DNA from: Gemmatimonas sp. UBA7669
Lineage (GTDB): Bacteria > Gemmatimonadota > Gemmatimonadetes > Gemmatimonadales > Gemmatimonadaceae
Length of the DNA: 39,243 nt
Direction: 5' to 3'
NCBI RefSeq assembly: GCF_002483225.1
Contig: NZ_DLHL01000015.1
Location: 135,680 to 174,922, forward strand
The notes under the pieces are model-generated. The model had not been told where the DNA came from, did not search any database, and saw only the letters and a program-made list of their open reading frames with translations. A program made the position numbers and the translations under genes. This document shows positions 25,601 to 33,542 of the stretch, in pieces (position 1 is the stretch's first letter; every line of letters begins with the position of its first letter).

Positions 25601-25847
25601 GGAAGACGGCACCTACGCACGCCTCGCCGAGTTCACGCTGGGCTACATGTTCGACGCCCGCCAGCACGCGTGGCTGCGCCGCACGGGTGCGAGCCGCATG
25701 CAGCTCGACCTCGTGGGTCGCAACCTGCTGACCTTTACCAAGTACTCCGGTCTCAATCCGCAATCGGGCCCCTACTCGGCCCGTGTCGACAACACCGTGT
25801 ATCCGCTGCTCCGCACGTGGACCATGGCAGCCACCCTGAACTTCTGA
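22668..25847 (+). CDS. SusC/RagA-type TonB-dependent outer-membrane transporter
   Basis: The outer-membrane protein of 1059 residues imports oligomers with its lipoprotein partner, powered by TonB. A signal peptide (about 10-35) is followed by a carboxypeptidase-regulatory-like domain beginning ARITGRVLDAASGQPVQGANV. A plug domain follows with VAGATIIQASGAPGSG, and the SusC-typical SPLYVVDGVFLNS. A long beta-barrel runs to the C-terminal aromatic residue (TLNF). The ATG at 22668 is preferred because it leads directly into the signal; the frame opens upstream to 22536. A SusD homologue starts 5 bp downstream. With secreted peptidases on the other side, the substrate is more likely peptide (RagAB-like) than glycan, which is inference. 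Confidence 0.93.
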   Translation: MHCTPPPRARAALMRILPLIAAMTAAPGIVQDIGAQASGTAQPASRRARITGRVLDAASGQPVQGANVQIVGTSVAATTNEDGRFAIPSAPVGVYSVEARRIGFGNSVKENVRLVADSVLTLTFELTVNPLRLNEMVVSASLDPTSGRKTPYTVDKITSENLPVAPTTSAAGALIGKVAGATIIQASGAPGSGVYVQLRSPVSQFKSTSPLYVVDGVFLNSTQAVTTQDIESMDIASIEVIKGAAAASLYGSRAASGVISITTNRGKNLALGQTQFTVRNEVGGDQIAKTLEKPRAHQYRVNELGQYVNAQGAVVSRNQRVVQANGIMENAYIDPLYDHVDQFFRPGTFNTQTLTLQQNSASTNFNLSYTRNQQPGVVENSNGFLRQSIRLNVDHRLRDALQVGMSVSHTRGNEDPSQISFSDLYRINPDVNLRAPDPTGQSQYIIIPDSTETRTNPLYRQGFNDNTTQRMRTLLNVNASYRPFSWLSLDGFASYDRGDRQVTNYTPRGLINLNGEGTTLGALTIVDDDVDGINAQGGASVIKAFGGLTTRLALRGEMQREQNPYLETSGTDFTITGIKDMDVARTKNVTSGYTDRRTNAGFVNLGLDYNGKYVGDVLYRREGSSLFGPESRWNTFYRASAAWLMSEEGWWNIPALSLFKLRYNIGTAGTRPDFADQYAALGIDGTGAVTRQALGNPFLRPEIATEQEYGMDVIFKNRVQWSLVFVDVMSKDNLISMPASGLSGFNTVELNSGVTTGNTIETTLQAQLLNNPKGLQWDVLFTADKRRNFVSEFPRTCYTEGSFYRCQGNRIATFWGNRHVRDKASLPTVHANNQGAFDINDEGYVVPVGAGNTWRDGKAKNLWGTTVNIDGRSYAWGRPIFEIDPTTGQRWYGQIGDGNPDLQFGFGNTFRYKGFRVYALFNGQLGGDVYNQVKQTLYATNDHMDVDQTGKAEDSKKPTAYYSTSLADGNNNYGQVFVEDGTYARLAEFTLGYMFDARQHAWLRRTGASRMQLDLVGRNLLTFTKYSGLNPQSGPYSARVDNTVYPLLRTWTMAATLNF

Positions 25848-25852
25848 TCTGC

Positions 25853-27451
25853 ATGTCCACTTCTCTCTTCTCGCGACGTGGGCGGCTTCGCACCGCGGCC
25901 CTCGGCCTCGCGGCCGCCGGCACGGTGCTGGGTGTGGCCGGCTGTCAGTCGCTCGATGTCACCAACCAGAACACGCCGGACATCGACGGTGTGTTCACTA
26001 GCGGCGCCAATCTTGAGGCGGCGCTGTTGGGCTCCTGGCGCGCCTTCTGGGGGGTCGCGCAAGGTGCACGCGGCACCACCACGACGGCGCCCTACCCCGT
26101 CAAGCAGTTGTCCGTGCTCGGCAACGAACTCACCACGGCCGATCTCGACACGTACATCATCTCGCAGGAACCACGCGTTGCCATCGACAACCGCGATCAG
26201 GGCGGCTGGACCAACCGCAAGCCCTGGTACGACCTGCTCGAGAGCATGGCCTCGGCCCGCGAAGCCTATCAGGCCATCGAGAACAAGGGCCTCAAGATCG
26301 GCACCGTAAATACCCAATATCCCAACGGGCAGGACACACCGCGGGCCAAGGTCTTTGCCAAGTTCCTCATCGGCGTCGACAACCTGTATCTCGGATTGCT
26401 CTTCGATCAGGCCTTCATCACCGATGAAAAGACCGACGTCTCCACCTTTGTGTACGAGCTCAAGCCGTACAACGAAGTGCTGGCCAATGCCGAGCGCATC
26501 CTGCGCGAAGCCATTGCCGAGGCGCGGGCGGCCGAGAACTTCACCATTCCGGCCACCTGGATCAACGGCCAGACCTACACGCGAGACGAGTTCATTCGTG
26601 TCATGTACTCATACATCGTGCGTGGTCGGGTGTATGGCGCGCGCACGCCGGCCGAGCGGGCGTCGGTCAACTGGAACGGGGTGCTGACGCTGCTGGACTC
26701 GGGCATCACGCGCAACTTTGCCCAGCAGGCCGATCTGCTCATCGGTGCCACCTCATCGGCGTACTACCAGTACTCGTACCTGCAGACGAACGGCCGCACC
26801 AACAACCGCCTCATCGGCCCCGCTGACACCAGCGGTGCCTATCAGGCTTGGTTGGCGCAGCCGTTGGGCTCACGCAATGCGCCGCGCTTCGTGACACCGG
26901 ACCGCCGCATTCATGGGGCCACGCCCACCACGGCGGGACGCTACTTCGGCCTCCTCACCACGCAGACCATGACCACTGTGCGTGGCACGTACATGCTTTC
27001 GCAGTACCGTAACGTCCGCTACTTGCTGCCACCCTCCAACAATTACCATCAGGTCGGGCTCATCACCACGATGAGCACCCAGGAGATGATGTTCATCCGC
27101 GCCGAGGCCCTGTATCGTCTCAACCGGCGGGCAGAAGCGGCGGCACTCATCAATCCCACGCGTATTGCGTCCAACCTGCCGGCGGTGGACGTCAACGGTC
27201 CGCCACCGGGACGCGCCTGCGTGCCCAAGCGGGATGACGGCAGCTGTGGTGATCTGTTCGACGCCCTCCAGTACGAGAAGCGTATCGAACTCTTCCCCAC
27301 CGAGGCCATCATCGCTTTTGCCGACGCACGTGGCTGGGGCAAGTTGCTCCCGGGCACACCCATGCACTTCCCGGTACACGGTCGTGAGCTCGAGACGCTT
27401 GGCCTGCCCTACTACACCATTGGTGGCGGTGGTCCGGGCAGCGCGCCCTGA
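25853..27451 (+). CDS. SusD/RagB-type substrate-binding lipoprotein
   Basis: The surface-exposed lipoprotein caps the SusC barrel. The 532-residue product has a signal peptide with lipobox VAGC. The helical TPR-like SusD fold is suggested by an N-terminal TNQNTPDIDGVF region, characteristic of SusD N-termini, and a C-terminal segment with DLFDALQYEKRIELFPTEAIIAFADARGWGKL, resembling the usual RxxELxxEG-type stretch. It starts 5 bp after the SusC stop, so the two are one transcript. A stem-loop follows at 27481. The C-terminal GGGGPGSAP tail is low complexity. Ligand type is unknown. Confidence 0.9.
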   Translation: MSTSLFSRRGRLRTAALGLAAAGTVLGVAGCQSLDVTNQNTPDIDGVFTSGANLEAALLGSWRAFWGVAQGARGTTTTAPYPVKQLSVLGNELTTADLDTYIISQEPRVAIDNRDQGGWTNRKPWYDLLESMASAREAYQAIENKGLKIGTVNTQYPNGQDTPRAKVFAKFLIGVDNLYLGLLFDQAFITDEKTDVSTFVYELKPYNEVLANAERILREAIAEARAAENFTIPATWINGQTYTRDEFIRVMYSYIVRGRVYGARTPAERASVNWNGVLTLLDSGITRNFAQQADLLIGATSSAYYQYSYLQTNGRTNNRLIGPADTSGAYQAWLAQPLGSRNAPRFVTPDRRIHGATPTTAGRYFGLLTTQTMTTVRGTYMLSQYRNVRYLLPPSNNYHQVGLITTMSTQEMMFIRAEALYRLNRRAEAAALINPTRIASNLPAVDVNGPPPGRACVPKRDDGSCGDLFDALQYEKRIELFPTEAIIAFADARGWGKLLPGTPMHFPVHGRELETLGLPYYTIGGGGPGSAP

Positions 27452-27480
27452 TAGTCGTCCCGACCTAGCATGAACAAGTG

Positions 27481-27512
27481 AGGGGCGCCTCCCGTTACCC
27501 GGGAGACGCCCC
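27481..27512 (+). terminator. Terminator-like hairpin after the SusD gene
   Basis: AGGGGCG and CGCCCCT pair, with CTCCCG/CGGGAG inside and a single mismatch between the two stems, around a TTACC loop. The tail TTACTCAT is only weakly T-rich. It lies 29 nt after SusD and 39 nt before the stop of the convergent hypothetical gene. Confidence 0.65.
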
Positions 27513-27551
27513 TTACTCATAACCCAAAGCTCACAACTCCACGCCGCAATT

Positions 27552-28019
27552 CTAGGGTTCTTCGCTCAGATTGGCGCATCCAAAGCCCGTCCGGTCTCCC
27601 GGCACCTGGGACGGCTCAAACAGGCGCACGTAGTAGCGCTTGCCGGTCTCCAATTTCGAAATGCGCGCCGTGGCGTCACCCGTGCCGTCGTTGCGCGTAA
27701 GGATCTGACGGAATGCCGCGCCTGCTGCCACGGGACGGCCTTCGTCCCCACAGGAGCCGGCCACGATGTCCCATGCCAACTGACGATTGATGGGCGCGTT
27801 GCGAATGCTGAGGCGGGCACGCGAGTCCTTGCCACCCTGCGGCTCCACACGCAGGTCCGCGGCGCCGCGCAGTCCGTTCAAGGTGGACATGGTGGCCGAC
27901 CACTTGCCGGACTTGCCAGCGACGGCCGCGCTGTCCTGCGCGCGAAGCGCCGCAGGCGCCACAAGCACAGACAGACCAGCACAAAGTGCGAACCGAACGA
28001 CGGGAGACAGTGACTTCAC
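27552..28019 (-). CDS. Secreted hypothetical protein
   Basis: I do not recognise this family. A GTG at 28019 has GGAG at a suitable spacing, which is the reason for this start; the open frame runs to 28136. The 155-residue product has a signal peptide ending near ALRAQ (about 28). The mature domain has the conserved-looking blocks WDIVAGSCGDEGRPV and GKRYYVRLFEPSQVPGDRTGFGCANL, and two cysteines that could form one disulfide. The GSCG...GCANL layout recalls small secreted CHRD-like proteins but is not enough for a call. It is convergent with SusD and 135 bp from the membrane-protein gene. Confidence 0.72.
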   Translation of the reverse strand: MKSLSPVVRFALCAGLSVLVAPAALRAQDSAAVAGKSGKWSATMSTLNGLRGAADLRVEPQGGKDSRARLSIRNAPINRQLAWDIVAGSCGDEGRPVAAGAAFRQILTRNDGTGDATARISKLETGKRYYVRLFEPSQVPGDRTGFGCANLSEEP

Positions 28020-28154
28020 GAAGTACTCCGGATCAACGCGGGGAGTGTCAGGATGGAACCACCTACACATTCTATCCTCTCGCGGTTCTGGCGCCATCCT
28101 TTGTGCCCGGACGCAAAAGGCGTGGCTCTGGCGCAAGCTGGTGGGATAGTGCGG

Positions 28155-28673
28155 CTATTCCAACTCGCGCCAGCTCGCGGCAGCACACGCAATCACCGCC
28201 GCCGAAAATGCCAGCGAAGACCAGTGAAACTGACCGACGACCAACGTGGGGATCTGCGGCAGCGCAAAGACCAATGCGGCGAGGATGGCGCCAGCGCGTC
28301 GACGCTTGCTCAGCAACCACCATGCGGTTGCGCTCGTGCCCAATGCCAACACCGCGCGCAAATACATCTTGGGCTTGAGCTCCTCGTACGTCACACCCTC
28401 GGGCAGATTGGCCGGCACGTCGAACAGCGCAAGAAACACAAGACCAAGCACACCGCCGACTATGCCCGCCGCAAACAACCAGGTGAGCAAGTGCAGCGGC
28501 CACGACGCCGGCGCGGGCTCCGGTTCACTGCGCACCGGCGATTCCTCAAACTCCACCACAACCGGCACCTGCGCCGCCGGTGCGACACCGCATGAGACAC
28601 TGTGTGAGACACTCTGTGCCTCCCCCGCCAACGGCGTTGTCACCTCGCCGCGCTCACCAACTCGCTCGTCCAT
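28155..28673 (-). CDS. Hypothetical four-helix membrane protein
   Basis: The 172-residue product has a polar N-terminal tail of about 55 residues rich in Glu, Pro and Ala. Four predicted membrane segments follow (about 60-82, 105-120, 127-148, 150-168). I do not recognise it. The ATG at 28673 shares one base with the stop of the upstream SDR gene (TGATG), so it belongs to the same transcript as thrA-thrC-SDR. A GTG at 28676 is the alternative start. The region 28020-28154 after it contains no gene that I can support. Nothing in its sequence links it to amino-acid synthesis. Confidence 0.68.
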   Translation of the reverse strand: MDERVGERGEVTTPLAGEAQSVSHSVSCGVAPAAQVPVVVEFEESPVRSEPEPAPASWPLHLLTWLFAAGIVGGVLGLVFLALFDVPANLPEGVTYEELKPKMYLRAVLALGTSATAWWLLSKRRRAGAILAALVFALPQIPTLVVGQFHWSSLAFSAAVIACAAASWRELE

Positions 28674-29440
28674 CACCAGGCCCGCTCAACCCCCGTCCAA
28701 TCCACGAACGCGCCGCTGCGATCGCGAGCCAGGCGTTCGCACTGCATCAGGAGGCCTGATGCAACATCCGCCAGTTCCACGCTGCGCTCCTCGTCTGCGG
28801 GCACATCTTCGTCTTCGGCCACGTGGCCTGCGCCAAGCACCAGCGCACTCGCATTGCCCAGACAGAGCACCACCCGCTCCTCGCGCAAGTCGTGCGCCAG
28901 CGCGCGCACCAGCATGTGCAGTCCGGCGGCGCTTGCGCTCTCCGCGTAATCCCCACCAAGCTGCTTGTCCTTGAGCGAGCCGCGCTCGCTGCTCACCACC
29001 AGCACCCGCGCCCCGTCCCCTCGCGTGAGCCAGGGCAGCAGCGTGCGAATCAACAGCACCGGGGCCACCGCGTGTCGCCGGTAGTGCTCCGTCAGTCCCG
29101 TGGAGGTCATGGTGGACAAGTGTGCGTCCCGCGCAGCATCGCGTACCCGCTCATGCGCCCCGAGCTCTACCGGCCCCAGTACCACCAGGTCGAGCGAATC
29201 GGTGAGACTCTCCAGCACCGGCACCACATCGGCCACACTCGAGGCGTCCGCCGGTTCAAATGGCAGCAGCTCGAGCCCACCGAACTCCGCACGAAGGTCG
29301 GCCAACTCCGGTACACGCGCCGGATTGCGACAGGCGGCATACACGCGGTCGCCACGCGCCAGGCACTGGCGCACCAACTCGATGCCCAGGGGATGTGCGG
29401 CTCCCGTCACCAGCGTGCGACGTGCACCAAGGGCGTTCAT
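28673..29440 (-). CDS. SDR family NAD(P)-binding protein with altered active site
   Basis: Short-chain dehydrogenase/reductase-like protein of 255 residues. The N-terminal Rossmann motif TGAAHPLGIELV, close to the TGxxxGxG pattern, is present. The catalytic Ser region (VVSSERGSL) and Tyr (GGDYAESASAAG) are also present. The lysine that normally follows the tyrosine by four residues is replaced by alanine, so enzyme activity is doubtful. It resembles the CsgA-like group, which is also often catalytically weak. The ATG at 29440 overlaps the thrC stop by 4 bp, so it is co-expressed with thrA and thrC. The reason for that linkage is unknown. Confidence 0.78.
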   Translation of the reverse strand: MNALGARRTLVTGAAHPLGIELVRQCLARGDRVYAACRNPARVPELADLRAEFGGLELLPFEPADASSVADVVPVLESLTDSLDLVVLGPVELGAHERVRDAARDAHLSTMTSTGLTEHYRRHAVAPVLLIRTLLPWLTRGDGARVLVVSSERGSLKDKQLGGDYAESASAAGLHMLVRALAHDLREERVVLCLGNASALVLGAGHVAEDEDVPADEERSVELADVASGLLMQCERLARDRSGAFVDWTGVERAW

Positions 29441-30807
29441 GACGCCGCTCCTTCCGAGCGCGACGCGTCAATCACACGCGCCACGGCCTCCACCGTCGCA
29501 TCAATCTCGATGGGCCGGTTGGCGCCCTCTGACGCCTCGCGTTCCTGATGCATGCTCACCAGAATGCCCGGGTCCTTGAGCACATGACCGGTGAGCACGG
29601 CCACGACGCGATCGCTGGCACGCACGACACCACGCGACACCAACTGCCGGACACCGGCCACCGACGCCGCACTCGCCGGCTCGCAGCCCACTCCGGCCGC
29701 ATCGATGACACGCTTGGCCTCCAAAATGTCCTCGTCGCTCACACTCAGTACGAGCCCATCGGTTTCGCGAATGGCGCGCACCGCCCGATCCCACGACGCC
29801 GGATCACCAATGCGAATGGCCGTGGCCACGGTGTCCGCCTGCATCTTGTGCCGCGTGGCAAAGCCCTCGGCAAAGCCACGCGCAAACGGCGACGCGCCCG
29901 CAGCCTGCACCGACACGAGACGAGGCACGCGCGCAATGAGGCCCAGTGCCGCCGCTTCGCGCAGCGCCTTGCCAAAGGCCGCCGTGTTGCCAAGGTTGCC
30001 CGCCGGCAGCACGATGAAATCCGGCGCATCCCAGCCGAGCTGCTGCAGCAGCTCGAACACGATGGTCTTCTGCCCTTCCACGCGCCACGGATTGATGGAA
30101 TTGAGCAGATAGATGCCCAAGTCTTTCGACGCGGCCTGCACAAGGCGCAGACACTCGTCGAAGTCGCCGCGCACCAGCAGCGTGCGCGCCCCATAGGCCA
30201 GCGTCTGCGCCATCTTGCCCATGGCCACCTTGCCGGCTGGCACGAACACCAAACCCGGTATGCCGGCCTGCGCCGCATAGGCCGCCAATGATGCCGAGGT
30301 GTTACCGGTGCTCGCACATGCCACCGCCCGCGCCCCAATACGCGCCGCCTGCGTGGCGCCCACGGTCATGCCGCGATCCTTGAACGACCCCGTGGGGTTG
30401 TAGCCCTCGTGCTTGAGCAGCAGCCCGTCGCATCCGGCGTAGGTCTGCACGCGCGTGCGCGCCAGCACGGGTGTATTGCCCTCCGGATGACTTACCATGG
30501 CCGTGCCAACGCTGGGCATGACCAGCGAGGCAAACCGCCACACGCCGGACGCATGGCCGCCACCAGCCACCGCAGGCAGCGCACAGCAAGGGCCCGCGAA
30601 TTGCTGGCGCATGGCCATCGCCGTAAGCGGTGCACCCGCCGCATCGACCGGCGCCCGATGCACGATGGCCAGCAGGCCACCGCAGGCCGGACAGGCCGGT
30701 GACGCGTCGTGCTCGTGCAGCGTTTCCCCGCAGACATCGCAGCGCTGCACACTCAGTGCGCCCGCCGCTTCATGCGCAGACAGAAACAGCGAATCGTGAG
30801 CGGCCAT
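29437..30807 (-). CDS. thrC: Threonine synthase
   Basis: PLP enzyme converting O-phosphohomoserine to threonine, the last step of the pathway. The 456-residue product has an N-terminal zinc-ribbon-like pair of CxxC motifs (C23/C26 and C39/C42), a PLP-binding lysine K143 in PTGSFKDRGM, and the STGNTSAS phosphate-binding motif. A C-terminal extension of about 60 residues follows the catalytic core. The ATG at 30807 lies 2 bp after the thrA stop. A homoserine kinase gene (thrB) is not in this window. The N-terminal zinc-ribbon is found in a subset of threonine synthases. Identification is secure. Confidence 0.95.
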   Translation of the reverse strand: MAAHDSLFLSAHEAAGALSVQRCDVCGETLHEHDASPACPACGGLLAIVHRAPVDAAGAPLTAMAMRQQFAGPCCALPAVAGGGHASGVWRFASLVMPSVGTAMVSHPEGNTPVLARTRVQTYAGCDGLLLKHEGYNPTGSFKDRGMTVGATQAARIGARAVACASTGNTSASLAAYAAQAGIPGLVFVPAGKVAMGKMAQTLAYGARTLLVRGDFDECLRLVQAASKDLGIYLLNSINPWRVEGQKTIVFELLQQLGWDAPDFIVLPAGNLGNTAAFGKALREAAALGLIARVPRLVSVQAAGASPFARGFAEGFATRHKMQADTVATAIRIGDPASWDRAVRAIRETDGLVLSVSDEDILEAKRVIDAAGVGCEPASAASVAGVRQLVSRGVVRASDRVVAVLTGHVLKDPGILVSMHQEREASEGANRPIEIDATVEAVARVIDASRSEGAAS

Positions 30808-30809
30808 GG

Positions 30810-33392
30810 TCAGGCGGGCGTGAGTTGAAGAATGTCGTTGAGCACACCGGCGGCCGTGACTTCCGGCCCGGCGCCGGGACCGGTGATGACCAGTGGATAC
30901 TCGCGGTATCGACGCGTGGTGAACACGATCTGATTGTCCGTGCCACGCAGGCTGGCCAGCGGGTGACTGCGGTCCACCGCCTGCAGACCGACGCGCACCG
31001 CACGACTGGTGGCCCGCAACACATAGCGCAGTACCTTCCCCTGCCGCTCGGCGGCCGCCTGACGCGCGGCCCAGACAGCGTCCTGCTCATGCAGCGTGGC
31101 CAGAAAGCGGGCCGTTGTGAGCTGGCGCGCCGCTTCGGGCACCAGCGACTCGACCTGCACATCCGACAGCTCGCCTTCAAAGCCCATCAGGCGGGCGAGA
31201 ATGAGCGCCTTGCGCGCCACATCCATGCCGGACAGGTCGTCACGCGGATCGGGCTCCGTGTAGCCACGCTGCATGGCTTCACGCAGTGCCTCGCTGAACG
31301 CGCGTCCCGCACCAATCTGCGTGAGCAGGAATCCCAGCGTACCCGACGTGCAACCCTCGATGCGCAGCACCTGATCCCCCGTCTCCACGAGCTTGGCAAA
31401 GCTGTCCATGACCGGCAGACCGGCGCCCACGGTGGTCTCGTGCAGAATGCGCACCCCCTGCGCCGCGGCGGCCGCGTGCAGCGCCGCCACTTCGCCACGC
31501 GCCGCAGCCAAGGGTTTCTTGTTGGCCAGCACGATGTCCATCTCGCCGCCCACCGCGGCGCGCAACGCCGGCAATGTTTCGTCCGCGGTGAGGTCCACAA
31601 GCACCGGCTGCGCCAGTGCATGCGACGCAATGTACTGCACGGCCTGCGTGGCCTGACTCTTGTGCGCCGACGGCAGCGACGCCAGCGCGCCGCCCGCCGC
31701 CTTGTGTTTGACGGCCTGCTGCAGTTGCGCCGCCGACAAGCCATCGGGTTCAAACACGAAGCCGCTGCGATCGATGAGCCCAACCACCGTGGGCTTCACG
31801 CGGCGCCGCGTGCGCGGCAGCATGCGCAGCAACTCGCGCCCGATCTGCCCCACACCCAGCAGGACCACATCGAGGCGGTCGCGGCTTCGTGTGCCGCCAC
31901 CGCCGATCTTGTCCAGCTGAAACTCGTCGTGCACCGCCTGCGCAGCCATGACCGCCTGCGCTTCATCAATGACCACCGAGATGTTGAGCTCACTCGAACC
32001 CTGCGCAATGGCCACGATATTCACACCCGCCTGCGAGAGCGAGGAGAACATGCGCGACGCAATGCCAGGGGTGCCGGCCATGCCAAGACCCACCACCGCC
32101 AGCGTCGCCATGCCGGTCTGCACGGCCATGCCTTCGAGTTCACGACGGGCCAGTTCACGCTCAAAGGCCTGCTCAAGCGCGACGCGCGCATCATCGCCGC
32201 GCTCGGCCGGAATGCACAGGCAAATGCTGTGCTCCGATGACGCCTGCGAAATGAGCGTCACCGAAATGCCCGCTTGCTGCAGCGCGGCGAAGGTGCGTGC
32301 GGCGATGCCAGGCACACCCAGCATACCATTGCCGGTCACGGTAACCAGCGCCTGCTGCCGCACGATGCTCAGCGCCTTGACCGGATACTTGTCGAGCGTG
32401 TGCCGTGTACTGATCTCGGTGCCCGGCGCATCCGGCGTGGCAAAGGGACGCACAAACACCGGCACCGCCGTGCGCGCCAGCGGAATGAGCGCCCGCGGAT
32501 GCAGCACCTTGGCGCCATAGTACGCGAGCTCCGCCGCCTCTCGCACATTGAGCTGCGGCACGATGCGCGCCGACGGCACGAGCCGCGGGTCGGTGGTCAT
32601 GAGACCCGGCACGTCCTTCCACAACGTGATGCGCTCGGCCTTGAGGGCCCGCCCCAGCACGGTGGCCGTCAGATCACTGCCACCGCGGCCCAGCGTGACT
32701 AATGCGCCGCTGCTGGTGCCACCAACGAATCCCGGCACCACGGGAATGATGCGCCGCGCGAGCAGCGGCTGAATGCGGGCGCGCACCTGCTTGTCCGTGG
32801 CCGCCAGATCAGGGAACGCGTTGCCAAACACGCCGTCCGTGAGAATCACCTCGGCGGCTTCGACATAGCGCGCCTTCACACCACGCGCCACGAGTCCCGC
32901 CACCACCAGGCGCGCCGAGAGTTGCTCGCCGCGCACCACCAGAAAATCGCGGGTGCGTGGCGTGAGCTCACGCAGACTGGCCACACCATGGGCCAACGCC
33001 TGCAGCTCGGCAAACACCACATCCAGCTCGGCGCAGAGCGCCTTGCGCTCCGCCTGCCGCGTCATCACGCCGTTGGCCACGGCATGATGCCGCAGACGCA
33101 GCGCGTCCACCGCCTTGTCCACTTTGGCCACATCACCGCGCAGGGCGGTATCGGCAATGTCCAGCAGCGCGTCGGTAACGCCTGCCAACGCCGAGACAAC
33201 CGTGACCACACGTGACGATGGGGCGTCGGCAATGAGGCCGATGGCATGCCGGACTGCATCGGCATCGGCCAACGACGCCCCGCCGAATTTGAAGACCTCC
33301 ACCGCGCCCGTCGTGCCCCGGGTGCCTCGCGTAGCGGCACGGCGGGACGATGGTTTGCGGGAGGACGGTTTACTGGCGGAGCGGCTCGGCAT
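30810..33392 (-). CDS. thrA: Bifunctional aspartate kinase / homoserine dehydrogenase
   Basis: Catalyses two steps of the aspartate pathway: aspartate phosphorylation and reduction of aspartate semialdehyde to homoserine. The 860-residue product has the kinase motif KFGGAS at 35-40, two ACT-type regulatory repeats (about 345-420 and 425-495), and the dehydrogenase NAD(P) motif GVGQIG at 513-518. The HSD signature GYTEPDPRDDLSGMD lies near residue 735. The ACT repeats suggest feedback by threonine. A 30-residue Ser/Arg/Lys-rich N-terminal tail precedes the kinase domain, about 40 residues longer than enteric ThrA overall. No ribosome binding site is obvious. thrC follows 2 bp downstream. Confidence 0.96.
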   Translation of the reverse strand: MPSRSASKPSSRKPSSRRAATRGTRGTTGAVEVFKFGGASLADADAVRHAIGLIADAPSSRVVTVVSALAGVTDALLDIADTALRGDVAKVDKAVDALRLRHHAVANGVMTRQAERKALCAELDVVFAELQALAHGVASLRELTPRTRDFLVVRGEQLSARLVVAGLVARGVKARYVEAAEVILTDGVFGNAFPDLAATDKQVRARIQPLLARRIIPVVPGFVGGTSSGALVTLGRGGSDLTATVLGRALKAERITLWKDVPGLMTTDPRLVPSARIVPQLNVREAAELAYYGAKVLHPRALIPLARTAVPVFVRPFATPDAPGTEISTRHTLDKYPVKALSIVRQQALVTVTGNGMLGVPGIAARTFAALQQAGISVTLISQASSEHSICLCIPAERGDDARVALEQAFERELARRELEGMAVQTGMATLAVVGLGMAGTPGIASRMFSSLSQAGVNIVAIAQGSSELNISVVIDEAQAVMAAQAVHDEFQLDKIGGGGTRSRDRLDVVLLGVGQIGRELLRMLPRTRRRVKPTVVGLIDRSGFVFEPDGLSAAQLQQAVKHKAAGGALASLPSAHKSQATQAVQYIASHALAQPVLVDLTADETLPALRAAVGGEMDIVLANKKPLAAARGEVAALHAAAAAQGVRILHETTVGAGLPVMDSFAKLVETGDQVLRIEGCTSGTLGFLLTQIGAGRAFSEALREAMQRGYTEPDPRDDLSGMDVARKALILARLMGFEGELSDVQVESLVPEAARQLTTARFLATLHEQDAVWAARQAAAERQGKVLRYVLRATSRAVRVGLQAVDRSHPLASLRGTDNQIVFTTRRYREYPLVITGPGAGPEVTAAGVLNDILQLTPA

Positions 33393-33542
33393 GGGTCAAC
33401 GGGTCTGGGGACATTTTACGGGACTTCCGACTCTAGTTCGCGCCGCCTTCCCTGTCCACACCCGTGTCTCCCTGCATACCTTTCACCTTGCACATCCTCG
33501 TGTCGCCATTCGGGCGGCCATTGGCAACACCGGCCCCACGTC

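Noticed and set aside
22800..25763. Long open frame on the minus strand opposite the SusC gene
   Set aside because: It mirrors the codon structure of the real plus-strand gene in high-GC DNA, has no start signals and gives a low-complexity His/Arg/Glu/Val-rich product with no domain.
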